15,906 nt of DNA from UBA6136 sp964344495 (GTDB lineage Bacteria; Pseudomonadota; Gammaproteobacteria; Methylococcales; Methylococcaceae). Below the pieces are notes generated by a model. It had not been told where the DNA came from. It was given only the letters and a program-made list of their open reading frames with translations, and ran no database searches. This document shows, one piece after another, positions 8,044 to 15,297 of this stretch. Positions within the stretch are counted from its first letter, which is position 1. The number at the start of each line of letters is the position of its first letter. The stretch covers positions 1 through 15,906 of the forward strand of contig CAYFNI010000053.1 of the NCBI GenBank assembly GCA_964344495.1, read 5' to 3'. The position numbers and the translations under genes were made by a program.

Positions 8044-8790
8044 ATGAGTGATAAAACGACTGTCGATCAGGCAGAAGCGGCCCATTTCGAGCGTCTGGCC
8101 CGCCTCTGGTGGGATGAAAGCGGGCCTTTCTGGCCCCTGCATGGCATGAATGGACTGCGGGCCGGATTCATTCGCGACCAGTTGGTCCAACGCTTGCAGT
8201 TGAAGCCCGATCCCGAGCGGCCGCTACAGGGCGTTCGAGTGCTCGACATCGGCTGTGGTGGTGGCATCCTCAGCGAAGCCATCGCTCGCATGGGGGGCGA
8301 AGTGCATGGTGTCGACATGGTCGACAAGAACATCCGCATTGCCCGCGGTCATGCCCTGGAAGCGGGGTTGCCGATCGAGTACGAATGCGGAACAGCCGAG
8401 GCGCTTGCAGCCCGCGGTGCCCGGTATGACGCGGTGCTGAACATGGAGGTGGTCGAGCATGTGGCGGATCTGCCGTTATTCATCCACAGTTGCGCGGCGC
8501 TGGTCAGACCCGGGGGCATCATGCTGATCGCCACGATCAATCGCACGCTGGCCTCGTATCTCGGGGCTATCGTACTCGGTGAGTCGCTGTTGCGCTGGTT
8601 GCCCAAGGGCACTCACCACTGGCGCAAGTTTCCGACCCCGGCCGAACTTGAGGCTCGTCTGAAGGCCGAGGGATTACGGGTGGTCGAGCGCACGGGCGTG
8701 GCGGTCAATCCGCTGACTCGACGGTTCCGCCGCGTGCCCTATCTGGGGATCAACTACCTGCTGGTGGCGATGAAAGCGGACGCGGAGTGA
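8044..8790 (+). CDS. ubiG: Ubiquinone biosynthesis O-methyltransferase (UbiG)
   Basis: SAM-dependent enzyme that performs the two O-methylations of ubiquinone synthesis. The 248-residue protein has the family's N-terminal block F-x-x-L-A-x-x-W-W-D (15-24) followed by GPFWPLHGMNGLR (27-39), the SAM-binding motif VLDIGCGGG (66-74), the acidic GVDMV (89-93) and the CGTAEAL segment. The late HHWRKFPTPAEL block is also typical. The ATG is supported by GAGGT at 8033-8037 with 6 nt spacing. The 140-bp region shared with divergent purE must hold both promoters, but no strong hexamer pair stands out. The gene converges with the SRPBCC gene, 3 nt between stops. Confidence 0.96.
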   Translation: MSDKTTVDQAEAAHFERLARLWWDESGPFWPLHGMNGLRAGFIRDQLVQRLQLKPDPERPLQGVRVLDIGCGGGILSEAIARMGGEVHGVDMVDKNIRIARGHALEAGLPIEYECGTAEALAARGARYDAVLNMEVVEHVADLPLFIHSCAALVRPGGIMLIATINRTLASYLGAIVLGESLLRWLPKGTHHWRKFPTPAELEARLKAEGLRVVERTGVAVNPLTRRFRRVPYLGINYLLVAMKADAE

Positions 8791-8793
8791 GTG

Positions 8794-9255
8794 TCAGGGC
8801 TGCGGCCACAGTTGGGCCAGATAGTCATGGCGGAAGTCGAAAATGGCGTTCAGTCGCCGGCGAATGAACAACGTGTGTACCCAGTCGCCCAGCCAGCCCC
8901 AAGGCATGACGTAGTGGACGGTATCGCTCATGATCATGCCCCCTTCGACCGGATCGAAGCGGTGTTCGTGAAACCAGAGGCGGAACGGGCCGATGCGCTG
9001 CTCATCAACGAAGCGACGCAACGGCTCGACGTGCTTGATTTCGGTCACCCAGGTCATCGGCACGCCGGCCACGGCGGCAATCCGGTAGCTGATGATGAGG
9101 CCCGAGTAGGTCTCGTCGGGCACCGCCGAGGTGATTCGGAAACGGAGGAAATCGGGTGTGATTGCCTCCAGATTGCGCGGTGTGGAAAAGAACGGCCAGG
9201 CTTCATCCAGACTGATGGGCAGAAACTGTTCGCGACGCAGGCAATGAACTTTCAT
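8794..9255 (-). CDS. SRPBCC-fold protein (START/coenzyme Q-binding-like)
   Basis: A 153-residue soluble protein with the START/SRPBCC layout: an N-terminal strand with FLPISLDEAWPFFSTPRNLEAITP (11-34), a central WVTEIKHVEP strand, and a C-terminal long helix with RRRLNAIFDFRHDYL. This variant resembles small SRPBCC proteins found beside photolyase genes and the N-terminal part of some 'cell division inhibitor' fusions; ligand and role are not known. It is divergent from the DCC/photolyase pair, and the 118-bp region between (9256-9373) should carry promoters for both, though I see only weak -10-like sequence (TAGAAT near 9308). Its 3' end is 3 nt from the ubiG stop. Confidence 0.8.
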   Translation of the reverse strand: MKVHCLRREQFLPISLDEAWPFFSTPRNLEAITPDFLRFRITSAVPDETYSGLIISYRIAAVAGVPMTWVTEIKHVEPLRRFVDEQRIGPFRLWFHEHRFDPVEGGMIMSDTVHYVMPWGWLGDWVHTLFIRRRLNAIFDFRHDYLAQLWPQP

Positions 9256-9373
9256 GCACAGAGGACTCTCAGTAAGGGGACACGGTCGGGTCAGCTGCTA
9301 GCGAGCATAGAATGAACCCGGGCCGTCTGGATAGATGATTACATCAAACTGCCGCCGCGAGGAGTAGCCCACG

Positions 9374-9751
9374 ATGACCCACTCACCCATGATTGTTCTC
9401 TTTGATGGCGGTTGCCCCTTGTGCAGCCGCGAAATTGGACACTATCGCCGGTTGGCCGCTGGTGAACCGATCGACTGGCTGGACGTGACTCAACCCGATA
9501 TCGATCTGGACCGCTTTGGCCTGAGCCGGGATGAGGCCTTGCGCCTGTTCCACGTCGTCGACTCGGCCGGGGTCATGCATGTCGGTGCCCGGGCGTTCAT
9601 CGCGTTGTGGTCGGCGCTGCCGGGCTACCGCTGGCTGGCGCGCGGAGTGCGGGCGCTGGGTCTGGCGCCGCTGCTGGAGGCGCTCTACACCCGCTTTGCC
9701 GGCTGGCATTACCGGCGGCGGTGCAACGATGGCGTGTGCGGCGTGTCATGA
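9374..9751 (+). CDS. DCC-family thiol-disulfide oxidoreductase (DUF393)
   Basis: A 125-residue protein with the family's N-terminal motif DGGCPLC at residues 11-17 (DxxCxxC) after a short hydrophobic strand, suggesting a thioredoxin-like CxxC active site with Cys14 and Cys17. A second pair, Cys117 and Cys122, lies in the C-terminal CNDGVC. The start is supported by AGGAG at 9360-9364, 9 nt upstream. The stop overlaps the photolyase start (ATGA), so the two are probably translationally coupled. Physiological substrate is not established for the family. Confidence 0.88.
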   Translation: MTHSPMIVLFDGGCPLCSREIGHYRRLAAGEPIDWLDVTQPDIDLDRFGLSRDEALRLFHVVDSAGVMHVGARAFIALWSALPGYRWLARGVRALGLAPLLEALYTRFAGWHYRRRCNDGVCGVS

Positions 9752-11199
9752 CGGCGCCCGTCACCCTCCTTTGGATCCGGCGCGACCTGCGGCTCGCCGA
9801 CAATCCGGCCTTGAGGGCGGCACTCGATGCCGGCGGGACCGTCATTCCGGTCTACATTCACGCACCCGACCAGGACGGAAACTGGGCCATGGGCAGCGCC
9901 AGTCGCTGGTGGCTGCATCACAGCCTGGCGGCGCTGGCACAGGCCTTGGCCGAAAAGGGTTCGCAGCTGCTGATCCGCACCGGCGAAGTGTTGCCGACCC
10001 TGACCGCCCTGGTAGCCGAAACCGGTGCGACGGCGGTGGTCTGGAACCGCGTCTACGAACCGGCTGAGATCGGGCGCGATACCCGCATCAAGCAGTCCTT
10101 GTCCGAGGCGGGGCTGCGGGTCGATACCTTCAATAGCCAGTTGCTCTTCGAGCCCTGGGAGATTCGGCGGGACGGCGGCCAGCCGTATCGCGTGTTCACG
10201 CCCTTCTGGAAAGCCTTGCAGGCGCAGGGCATCTACCGTCGGCCCGAACCGGCACCGGAGCATCTGCCGGCGGTGCCGGCCGGGTTGGCCTCGGTGCCGC
10301 TGGAGGCCCTCAAACTGCTGCCGACGATTCCCTGGGATAGTGGTTTCTATAGGTGCTGGACCGTGGGTGAGGGGGCCGCTCTGCAGCGGCTGGACGCCTT
10401 CATCGACGAGGCAGTGGTCGATTACAAGACCCGTCGCGATATCCCCGGACAGGCCGGTACCTCGCGCCTGTCGCCGCATTTGCATTTCGGGGAAATTTCG
10501 CCCCGACAGGTGGTCAGCGCACTTCAGGATCGGCTTGGATTCGCGCTGGGAACGGGGGGGGAATGCTTCATTCGCGAGGTGGCGTGGCGCGAATTTGCTT
10601 ATCACCTGCTGTTCCATTTTCCCCAGACCCCGGAACAGCCGCTCGATACGCGCTTTGCGCAATTGCCCTGGCGACCGGCGGCGGGCGAGGACTGGCTCGA
10701 CTGGCGGCGCGGGCAGACCGGCTATCCGATCATTGATGCCGGTTTGCGGGAGCTCTGGCAGACCGGCTGGATGCACAACCGCGTGCGCATGATCGCGGCT
10801 TCGTTTCTGACCAAAAACCTGCTGATGCACTGGCTTGATGGGGCACGCTGGTTCTGGGATACGCTGGTCGACGCCGACCTGGCCTGCAACACGCTGGGTT
10901 GGCAGTGGACGGCGGGTTGCGGGGCCGATGCCGCGCCCTATTTCCGGATCTTCAATCCGGTGCTGCAGGGCGAACGCTTCGATCCTGAGGGTGACTATGT
11001 GCGCCGATGGGTGCCAGAACTAGCCCGTGTGCCGACGCGCCTGATCCATCGGCCGTGGGAGGCCGGCGAGGCGGATTTGGCCGCGGCCGGGGTGCGACTG
11101 GGGCGGGATTATCCGCGCCCGAGGGTGGATCTGAAACGTAGCCGTGAACGGGCGCTGGCCGCTTTCGCCGGACTCAAGACCCCGGGCCTGGACGGCTAG
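9748..11199 (+). CDS. phrB: Deoxyribodipyrimidine photolyase (class I CPD photolyase)
   Basis: Flavoenzyme that uses blue or near-UV light to split cyclobutane pyrimidine dimers. The 483-residue protein has the N-terminal antenna domain (LLWIRRDLRLADNPAL, residues 7-22) and the C-terminal FAD domain with TSRLSPHLHFGEIS (238-251), REVAWREF (276-283), TGWMHNRVRM (339-348) and GADAAPYFRIFNP (392-404). By remembered alignment to the E. coli enzyme, its electron-transfer tryptophans W306/W359/W382 correspond to Trp308, Trp362 and Trp385, and Asn341 to Asn344. The frame is open upstream to 9607; the ATG at 9748 is chosen because it precedes the usual N-terminal strand and overlaps the DCC stop. A cryptochrome function cannot be excluded, but these features favour repair. 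Antenna chromophore undetermined. Confidence 0.96.
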   Translation: MTAPVTLLWIRRDLRLADNPALRAALDAGGTVIPVYIHAPDQDGNWAMGSASRWWLHHSLAALAQALAEKGSQLLIRTGEVLPTLTALVAETGATAVVWNRVYEPAEIGRDTRIKQSLSEAGLRVDTFNSQLLFEPWEIRRDGGQPYRVFTPFWKALQAQGIYRRPEPAPEHLPAVPAGLASVPLEALKLLPTIPWDSGFYRCWTVGEGAALQRLDAFIDEAVVDYKTRRDIPGQAGTSRLSPHLHFGEISPRQVVSALQDRLGFALGTGGECFIREVAWREFAYHLLFHFPQTPEQPLDTRFAQLPWRPAAGEDWLDWRRGQTGYPIIDAGLRELWQTGWMHNRVRMIAASFLTKNLLMHWLDGARWFWDTLVDADLACNTLGWQWTAGCGADAAPYFRIFNPVLQGERFDPEGDYVRRWVPELARVPTRLIHRPWEAGEADLAAAGVRLGRDYPRPRVDLKRSRERALAAFAGLKTPGLDG

Positions 11200-11210
11200 T
11201 TGTATCACGA

Positions 11211-11254
11211 GCGCCGGGGAGCGCCCCTTCCGTTGGGGCCCGGCTTACCGGCGC
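11211..11254. terminator. Nested hairpin between convergent phrB and lipoprotein genes
   Basis: A perfect 7-bp outer stem (GCGCCGG 11211-11217 with CCGGCGC 11248-11254) encloses a 5-bp inner stem (GCCCC 11223-11227 with GGGGC 11235-11239). It fills the 45-nt space between two converging stops and slightly overlaps the lipoprotein 3' end. There is no T-run on either side, so intrinsic termination is doubtful; it could instead protect transcript ends. Confidence 0.3.
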
Positions 11255-11895
11255 CGATACGGCCGGTAGCTGGAATTGGCCCGCTCGGGGGGGGTGATGT
11301 CGATGTCGATCGCTTCAATCAGACGTGCGACCACGGTGTCACCGGTCTTGATCTCGTTGAAGCGACGGATATCAGGTCGCGCGGTGACCTGATACAGACG
11401 GCCATTCGGTCCCTTGAGGGTGACCTTGCGGGTCGCGTAGTCGATGTGGGTGACTGTCGCGGTGTACTCGTAGGCCCGGATGATCGCCGCCCCCGGCTTG
11501 GCTCCCTTGTTGGGCTTGATCTCCTGAATTTCTTCCCAGACCGGTTTGCCGGTCGGACCGACCACGAACACCTCCACGACATCGCGGAACTCGGCCTTGA
11601 TGGTATCGCCGACGCCGATGTCCTGGAAGTTCTTGACCTCGGGGCCGACCTTGATTTTGGCGACCTTTTCATCCGGGAACTTGAGGGTCAGGATGCGGTT
11701 CTTGCGGCTGATGGCCTGTACCCGTGCGGTCAGCACCCGGTCGATCTGCTCGGAGAAGCTGGGTTTGGCCTGCGCGTCGGTGAGGGTCTGGCTGGCTTTG
11801 GTACTGTTCTTTTTGGACGAGCAACCCGTGAGCAGCGCGCCGGCGAGCAGGGCGGACAGACTCGCGATCATCAGGGAATGTGGGGAGATTCTCAT
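11245..11895 (-). CDS. Lipoprotein with two tandem beta-domain repeats, function unknown
   Basis: The 216-residue product starts with a lipoprotein signal peptide: hydrophobic stretch 8-22 and lipobox LLTGC with Cys25. The SSKKN that follows does not carry the Asp+2 inner-membrane retention signal, suggesting the outer membrane. The mature part contains two similar units, about 57-110 and 146-200. They share the pattern A-V...I....R..T-L-K, then a short P-[DE]-[VI] stretch with F-[QN]-[DE]-I, and G-D-T-[IV]-x-A. Basic RPYRRR ends the protein. The frame extends upstream to 12129, but the ATG at 11895 is chosen because it gives the signal peptide. I do not recognise a named family. wbuC-like lies 115 nt upstream on the same strand. 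Confidence 0.78.
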   Translation of the reverse strand: MRISPHSLMIASLSALLAGALLTGCSSKKNSTKASQTLTDAQAKPSFSEQIDRVLTARVQAISRKNRILTLKFPDEKVAKIKVGPEVKNFQDIGVGDTIKAEFRDVVEVFVVGPTGKPVWEEIQEIKPNKGAKPGAAIIRAYEYTATVTHIDYATRKVTLKGPNGRLYQVTARPDIRRFNEIKTGDTVVARLIEAIDIDITPPERANSSYRPYRRR

Positions 11896-12010
11896 GGATG
11901 TTGGATGTAGCCGTTCAGGAGACAGGGATGAGCCATTTCGGTGCGAAGGCGCGGAGTTTACCAAGCCCCGAAAAAAATACGCAAATGCCGAGGGGGGCTC
12001 AAGGTAGGTC

Positions 12011-12514
12011 TCAGACCTCGAGCGGCGGTGGGCGGTCACCGGGCTGGGCGCTGGCGAACCAGTCCAGCAGACGGGCGCAGGCGGGGTTGCCCTCACTGGG
12101 TGCCCAAGGGGCGAAATCCTTGTCCGCAAGGGGTGAGTAGGGCCCCGGCTTGACCTCGAACATGACCGTACCGGGCCGGTCGGCCCGGACGGTGTGCCAG
12201 GTGTGAGCGGGAATTTCGACGGCCACCGCAGGGGCGTCCGGACCCAGACCCATGCGTTGCAGGATCTGCCCGTCAGCGTCGAACAGCAGCACGGTCATCG
12301 CACCATGCGGGCAGAGCATCAACTCCCAGCCTTCGTTGCGCGCATGACGGTGAGGGCGGACATAGGTGCCGGGCTCCAGCGCGTTGAACATGCGCTGCAC
12401 CGGGTCGTCCAGCTGCGGATGCAGGTTGAGGTTCTGGCGGCGCCGGACCTGCTCCGCGGCCTGCTGGCTGAGCTGGATCAGTCGCTCGTGGGTGATGAGG
12501 GTCGGCATCGTCAT
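12011..12514 (-). CDS. WbuC-family cupin-fold metalloprotein
   Basis: A 167-residue small cupin. The block NLHPQLDDPVQRMFNALEP (with the D-D-P-V-Q-R core), then GTYVRPHRH and a later AHTWHTV, are typical of WbuC proteins; the HRH and later His would form the metal site. WbuC family members often sit in lipopolysaccharide or O-antigen loci, but no such genes are visible here, and the reaction is not known to me. The start is uncertain: ATG at 12514 is used, ATG at 12508 is equally possible and a TTG at 12541 would add nine residues. None has a clear Shine-Dalgarno site. It is divergent from the YihY-family gene. Confidence 0.82.
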   Translation of the reverse strand: MTMPTLITHERLIQLSQQAAEQVRRRQNLNLHPQLDDPVQRMFNALEPGTYVRPHRHARNEGWELMLCPHGAMTVLLFDADGQILQRMGLGPDAPAVAVEIPAHTWHTVRADRPGTVMFEVKPGPYSPLADKDFAPWAPSEGNPACARLLDWFASAQPGDRPPPLEV

Positions 12515-12658
12515 GCGGATTTCAGTCGATGAGAGGTTCAAGATAGACGTGTGAGGAAGGGGTGACCGGGTTTGTCGTCATGTTCACGGCCGCGCCCGTG
12601 CGGCAATCGCCGTCCATTTGTGGCATGCTCGAAACTCCATTCGCCGATTCGGTTAGCC

Positions 12659-13954
12659 ATGTCAGGGTTTACTCCGGTTCTTCGCTCCTTGTCCAGCGGT
12701 CTGCGCCGCACAACCACAACCCTCAGAGTCTGGTCGCTGGCCTTGTACCGCAGTATCCGCGAGGAAGGTCTGGATTATCGCGCCACCAGCCTGGCCTATA
12801 CGACCTTGCTGACCATTGTGCCGGGTCTGGCGTTCGTGTTCGCGTTGCTGAAGACCTTCGGGGTCCAGAAGCATCTGGAGCCGCTGTTGCTCGGTCTGCT
12901 GGCCCCGCTGGGCGACAAGGCCGCCGTTCTGACCGACAAGATGATCGATTTCATCACCCGGATCAATGTCGGTGTGCTCGGCTTCATGGGTTTGCTGGTG
13001 CTGATTCATGTCTCGGTGTCGATGCTCAGCAAGATTGAGACGGCCTTCAACCATATCTGGCGGGTCAGCCAGCCACGCAGTCTGGCCCGGCGGGCCGGGG
13101 ACTATCTGAGCGTGATCGTACTCGGGCCGCTGCTGATGTTCTCGGCCTTCGGCCTCACTGCCTCGATGCCAGGCGCCGCCACCGTGCGCAAGCTGATCGC
13201 TTACGAACCGTTCGGCACGCTGTTTTTTGTGGCCGGGAAGCTGCTTTCGGTGCTGCTGGTGATTGCGGCGTTCACCTTTGTCTACCTTTACATCCCCAAT
13301 ACCCGGGTTCCCTGGCGGGCCGCCTTGCTGGGCGGCACGGTCGGCGCGCTGGCGTGGAAGCTGGCGGGCCTCCTGTTTGCCCATTTCGTCGCCACCTCGG
13401 CCAGCTATCACGCCATTTATTCGAGTCTGGTGATCGTTATCCTGTTCATGATCTGGCTGGATCTGTCCTGGCTCATCCTGCTGCTGGGAGGTCAGGCAGC
13501 CATGTATTTCCAGCATCCTTACTATCTGGTCACCTTTGACCGTTTCGAGGACTTGGGCAGCCGCACCCGCGAGGGGCTCGGCCTGTCGCTGATGGCCCTG
13601 ATTGCCCGCCGTTTCATCGAAGGGCAGTCGCCTTGGTCCTGTGACGCGCTGGCCGAGCGTCTGTCCCTGCCGTGGGTTACGGTCAAGGAGGCATTGTCCC
13701 TGCTGCAGGCGGGGGGGCTGATCGAGGAAGTCAACGAGAGCGGGGAGCGCTTTCTGCCGGCCCGGGACATTGATGGGATTCGGGTCGGGGAGGTGTTGAG
13801 CGTCATGCGCTCAGGCCAGACTGCGGGGGGCGCGCAGCGCGATGCGGCGGTCGGCATGCTGCCGGAGGTCAATGCGATCCTGACGCAACTGGAGCAGCAG
13901 GCGGCCGGATCGGAGCAGGCTCGGCTGTCGCTGAGGAATTTGGTCGTATCTTGA
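12659..13954 (+). CDS. YihY/BrkB-family inner-membrane protein with winged-helix-like C-terminus
   Basis: A 431-residue membrane protein of the YihY (UPF0761, formerly called ribonuclease BN) family. The signature region GLDYRATSLAYTTLLTIVPGLAF (37-59) leads into about six membrane segments (roughly 44-66, 104-124, 148-168, 187-211, 222-243 and 253-280). SYHAIYSSL and IWLDLSWLILLLGGQ (near 249-279) are family hallmarks. After residue 290 a soluble extension contains a helix-turn-helix-like stretch (about 305-370). The earlier RNase BN assignment of this family was mistaken; the true role is unclear. The ATG at 12659 is chosen because MSGFTPVLRS begins the conserved part; an in-frame ATG at 12572 adds 29 unlikely residues. 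A terminator lies 62 nt downstream. Confidence 0.88.
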   Translation: MSGFTPVLRSLSSGLRRTTTTLRVWSLALYRSIREEGLDYRATSLAYTTLLTIVPGLAFVFALLKTFGVQKHLEPLLLGLLAPLGDKAAVLTDKMIDFITRINVGVLGFMGLLVLIHVSVSMLSKIETAFNHIWRVSQPRSLARRAGDYLSVIVLGPLLMFSAFGLTASMPGAATVRKLIAYEPFGTLFFVAGKLLSVLLVIAAFTFVYLYIPNTRVPWRAALLGGTVGALAWKLAGLLFAHFVATSASYHAIYSSLVIVILFMIWLDLSWLILLLGGQAAMYFQHPYYLVTFDRFEDLGSRTREGLGLSLMALIARRFIEGQSPWSCDALAERLSLPWVTVKEALSLLQAGGLIEEVNESGERFLPARDIDGIRVGEVLSVMRSGQTAGGAQRDAAVGMLPEVNAILTQLEQQAAGSEQARLSLRNLVVS

Positions 13955-14015
13955 CGGAGGGGATGAACTCTGCCAGCACGGCGTTGTCCTAAGGATCGGT
14001 TCTTCCTCTCCTTTT

Positions 14016-14040
14016 GACCCGCCCCCGGCGGGTCTTTTTT
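14016..14040 (+). terminator. Rho-independent terminator after the YihY-family gene
   Basis: A perfect 8-bp stem GACCCGCC (14016-14023) / GGCGGGTC (14027-14034) with a CCC loop is followed by six T (14035-14040). It also insulates the peroxidase gene downstream. No gene is seen in the rest of 13955-14193. Confidence 0.92.
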
Positions 14041-14090
14041 CGGGCGGGGGAGAACGCCCCGGCGAACCCGGACTCTGCAAAGCTACGCGG

Positions 14091-14119
14091 TTGCAAATGA
14101 CGGCCTATTTCTCTATAAG
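14091..14119 (+). promoter_or_regulatory. Candidate sigma70 promoter of the peroxidase gene
   Basis: TTGCAA at 14091-14096 (4 of 6 to TTGACA) and TATAAG at 14114-14119 (5 of 6 to TATAAT) are spaced by exactly 17 bp. This would give a leader of about 68 nt. It lies between the upstream terminator and the gene. I looked for an FNR-like TTGAT-N4-ATCAA site and saw none. Confidence 0.55.
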
Positions 14120-14193
14120 GTTCTGCCGAGTAATCCTCCCGGATTTCAGAATAACCACGACAACAGGCACTGCATCATATTAGAGGTAAACGC

Positions 14194-15231
14194 ATGTCGA
14201 CATTGAAGAATTTGCTGGGCGCCATGACCCTGGCGACCGTCTCTCTCTCCGCATCGGCGATCGAATGGCAGGCACTGCCGGCCAAGGCGCCGGAACCTGC
14301 CAACAATCCCACCACTCCGGCCAAGGTCGAACTGGGCAAGATGCTGTACCACGATGTCCGCCTGTCGGCCAATGGCGTGCTGTCCTGCAACTCCTGCCAC
14401 AACGTCATGTCCGGCGGCGAAGACAACCGCAGCGGTTCGATCGGTGTGAAGGATCAGGTCGGCGGCCGCAGCGCCCCGACGGTCTGGAACTCTGCCTTCA
14501 ACTCGGTTCAGTTCTGGGACGGCCGTGCTCCCAGTCTGGAAGCGCAGGCCAAGGGGCCGGTCACCAACCCGATCGAAATGGGCATGAAGAGCTGGGATGA
14601 CGTCGTCGCCCGCCTCAAGGCCATGCCGGAATACGGCAAGGCCTTTGCCGCCGCTTTCGGCAGCGATGACAGCGTCACGGCCGACAACGCCGCCAAGGCC
14701 ATTGCCGCCTACGAGCGAACGCTGATCACCCCGAACAGCGCCTATGACAAGTATGTGAAAGGCGACAAATCCGCTCTGACCGAGCAGCAGGTGCGTGGCA
14801 TGAACACCTTTGCCGACACCGGTTGTGTGGGCTGTCATTCCGGCGCGGCCTTCAATGGTCCGCAGTTGCCAGAGGGCACGGGCTTCTATCAGAAGTTCCC
14901 GTCCTATGAGAATGGTGTGCTGGAAGCGAAGTATGATTTCAGCAAGGATCTGGGCCGTTATGAAGCCACCAAGGATGCGGCTGATCAGCACTTCTTCAAG
15001 GTCCCGACGCTGCGCAACATTGCGCTTACCGCCCCATATTTCCACAACGGCAAGGTGCAGACCCTGGATGAAGCGGTGCGCGTCATGGCCAAGCTGCAGC
15101 TCAACAAGGACCTGAGCAACGAGCAGGTGGCCGACATCGTCGCCTTCCTCAACAGCCTGACCGGCGAATTCCCGAAGATCGAGATGCCGCGTCTGCCGGC
15201 GTATGCCAACAAGGCTTTCCCGACTGAATAA
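14194..15231 (+). CDS. Di-heme cytochrome c peroxidase (bacterial CCP family)
   Basis: Periplasmic enzyme that reduces hydrogen peroxide to water with electrons from small c-type cytochromes or cupredoxins. The 345-residue precursor has a Sec signal peptide (about 1-22, ending ASA). Heme motifs are CNSCH (65-69, peroxidatic heme) and CVGCH (211-215, electron-transfer heme). Trp108 in QFWDGRA and Glu128 in PIEM match the Trp94 and Glu114 of Pseudomonas aeruginosa CcpA, and Met298 matches the Met275 heme ligand. The Pseudomonas His71 (in SVGH) is Val85 here. Shine-Dalgarno AGAGG at 14182-14186 has 7 nt spacing. The gene is a single unit with its own promoter candidate and terminator. MauG-type oxidation is less likely given the close match to CcpA at the C-terminus. 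Confidence 0.95.
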   Translation: MSTLKNLLGAMTLATVSLSASAIEWQALPAKAPEPANNPTTPAKVELGKMLYHDVRLSANGVLSCNSCHNVMSGGEDNRSGSIGVKDQVGGRSAPTVWNSAFNSVQFWDGRAPSLEAQAKGPVTNPIEMGMKSWDDVVARLKAMPEYGKAFAAAFGSDDSVTADNAAKAIAAYERTLITPNSAYDKYVKGDKSALTEQQVRGMNTFADTGCVGCHSGAAFNGPQLPEGTGFYQKFPSYENGVLEAKYDFSKDLGRYEATKDAADQHFFKVPTLRNIALTAPYFHNGKVQTLDEAVRVMAKLQLNKDLSNEQVADIVAFLNSLTGEFPKIEMPRLPAYANKAFPTE

Positions 15232-15250
15232 GGCCGGGTAGCCGTTCCCG

Positions 15251-15278
15251 AAAAGCCAGCCTTCGGGCTGGCTTTTTT
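15251..15278 (+). terminator. Terminator after the peroxidase gene, possibly bidirectional
   Basis: A 7-bp stem GCCAGCC (15255-15261) / GGCTGGC (15266-15272) with a stable TTCG tetraloop is followed by six T. Four A precede the stem, giving UUUU on the other strand, so it may also stop the convergent minus-strand gene that ends 19 nt away. Confidence 0.92.
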
Positions 15279-15297
15279 GTGGCCGAGGGTCCGGCGT

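Noticed and set aside
12662..13516. Minus-strand open frame opposite the YihY-family gene
   Set aside because: Gln/His-rich composition is typical of the antisense of hydrophobic membrane-protein codons.
13963..13992. Nine-codon mini-ORF (MNSASTALS) after the YihY-family gene with GGAGGGG next to its ATG
   Set aside because: The purine tract is too close to the ATG for a normal ribosome site, and the peptide has no supporting conservation.
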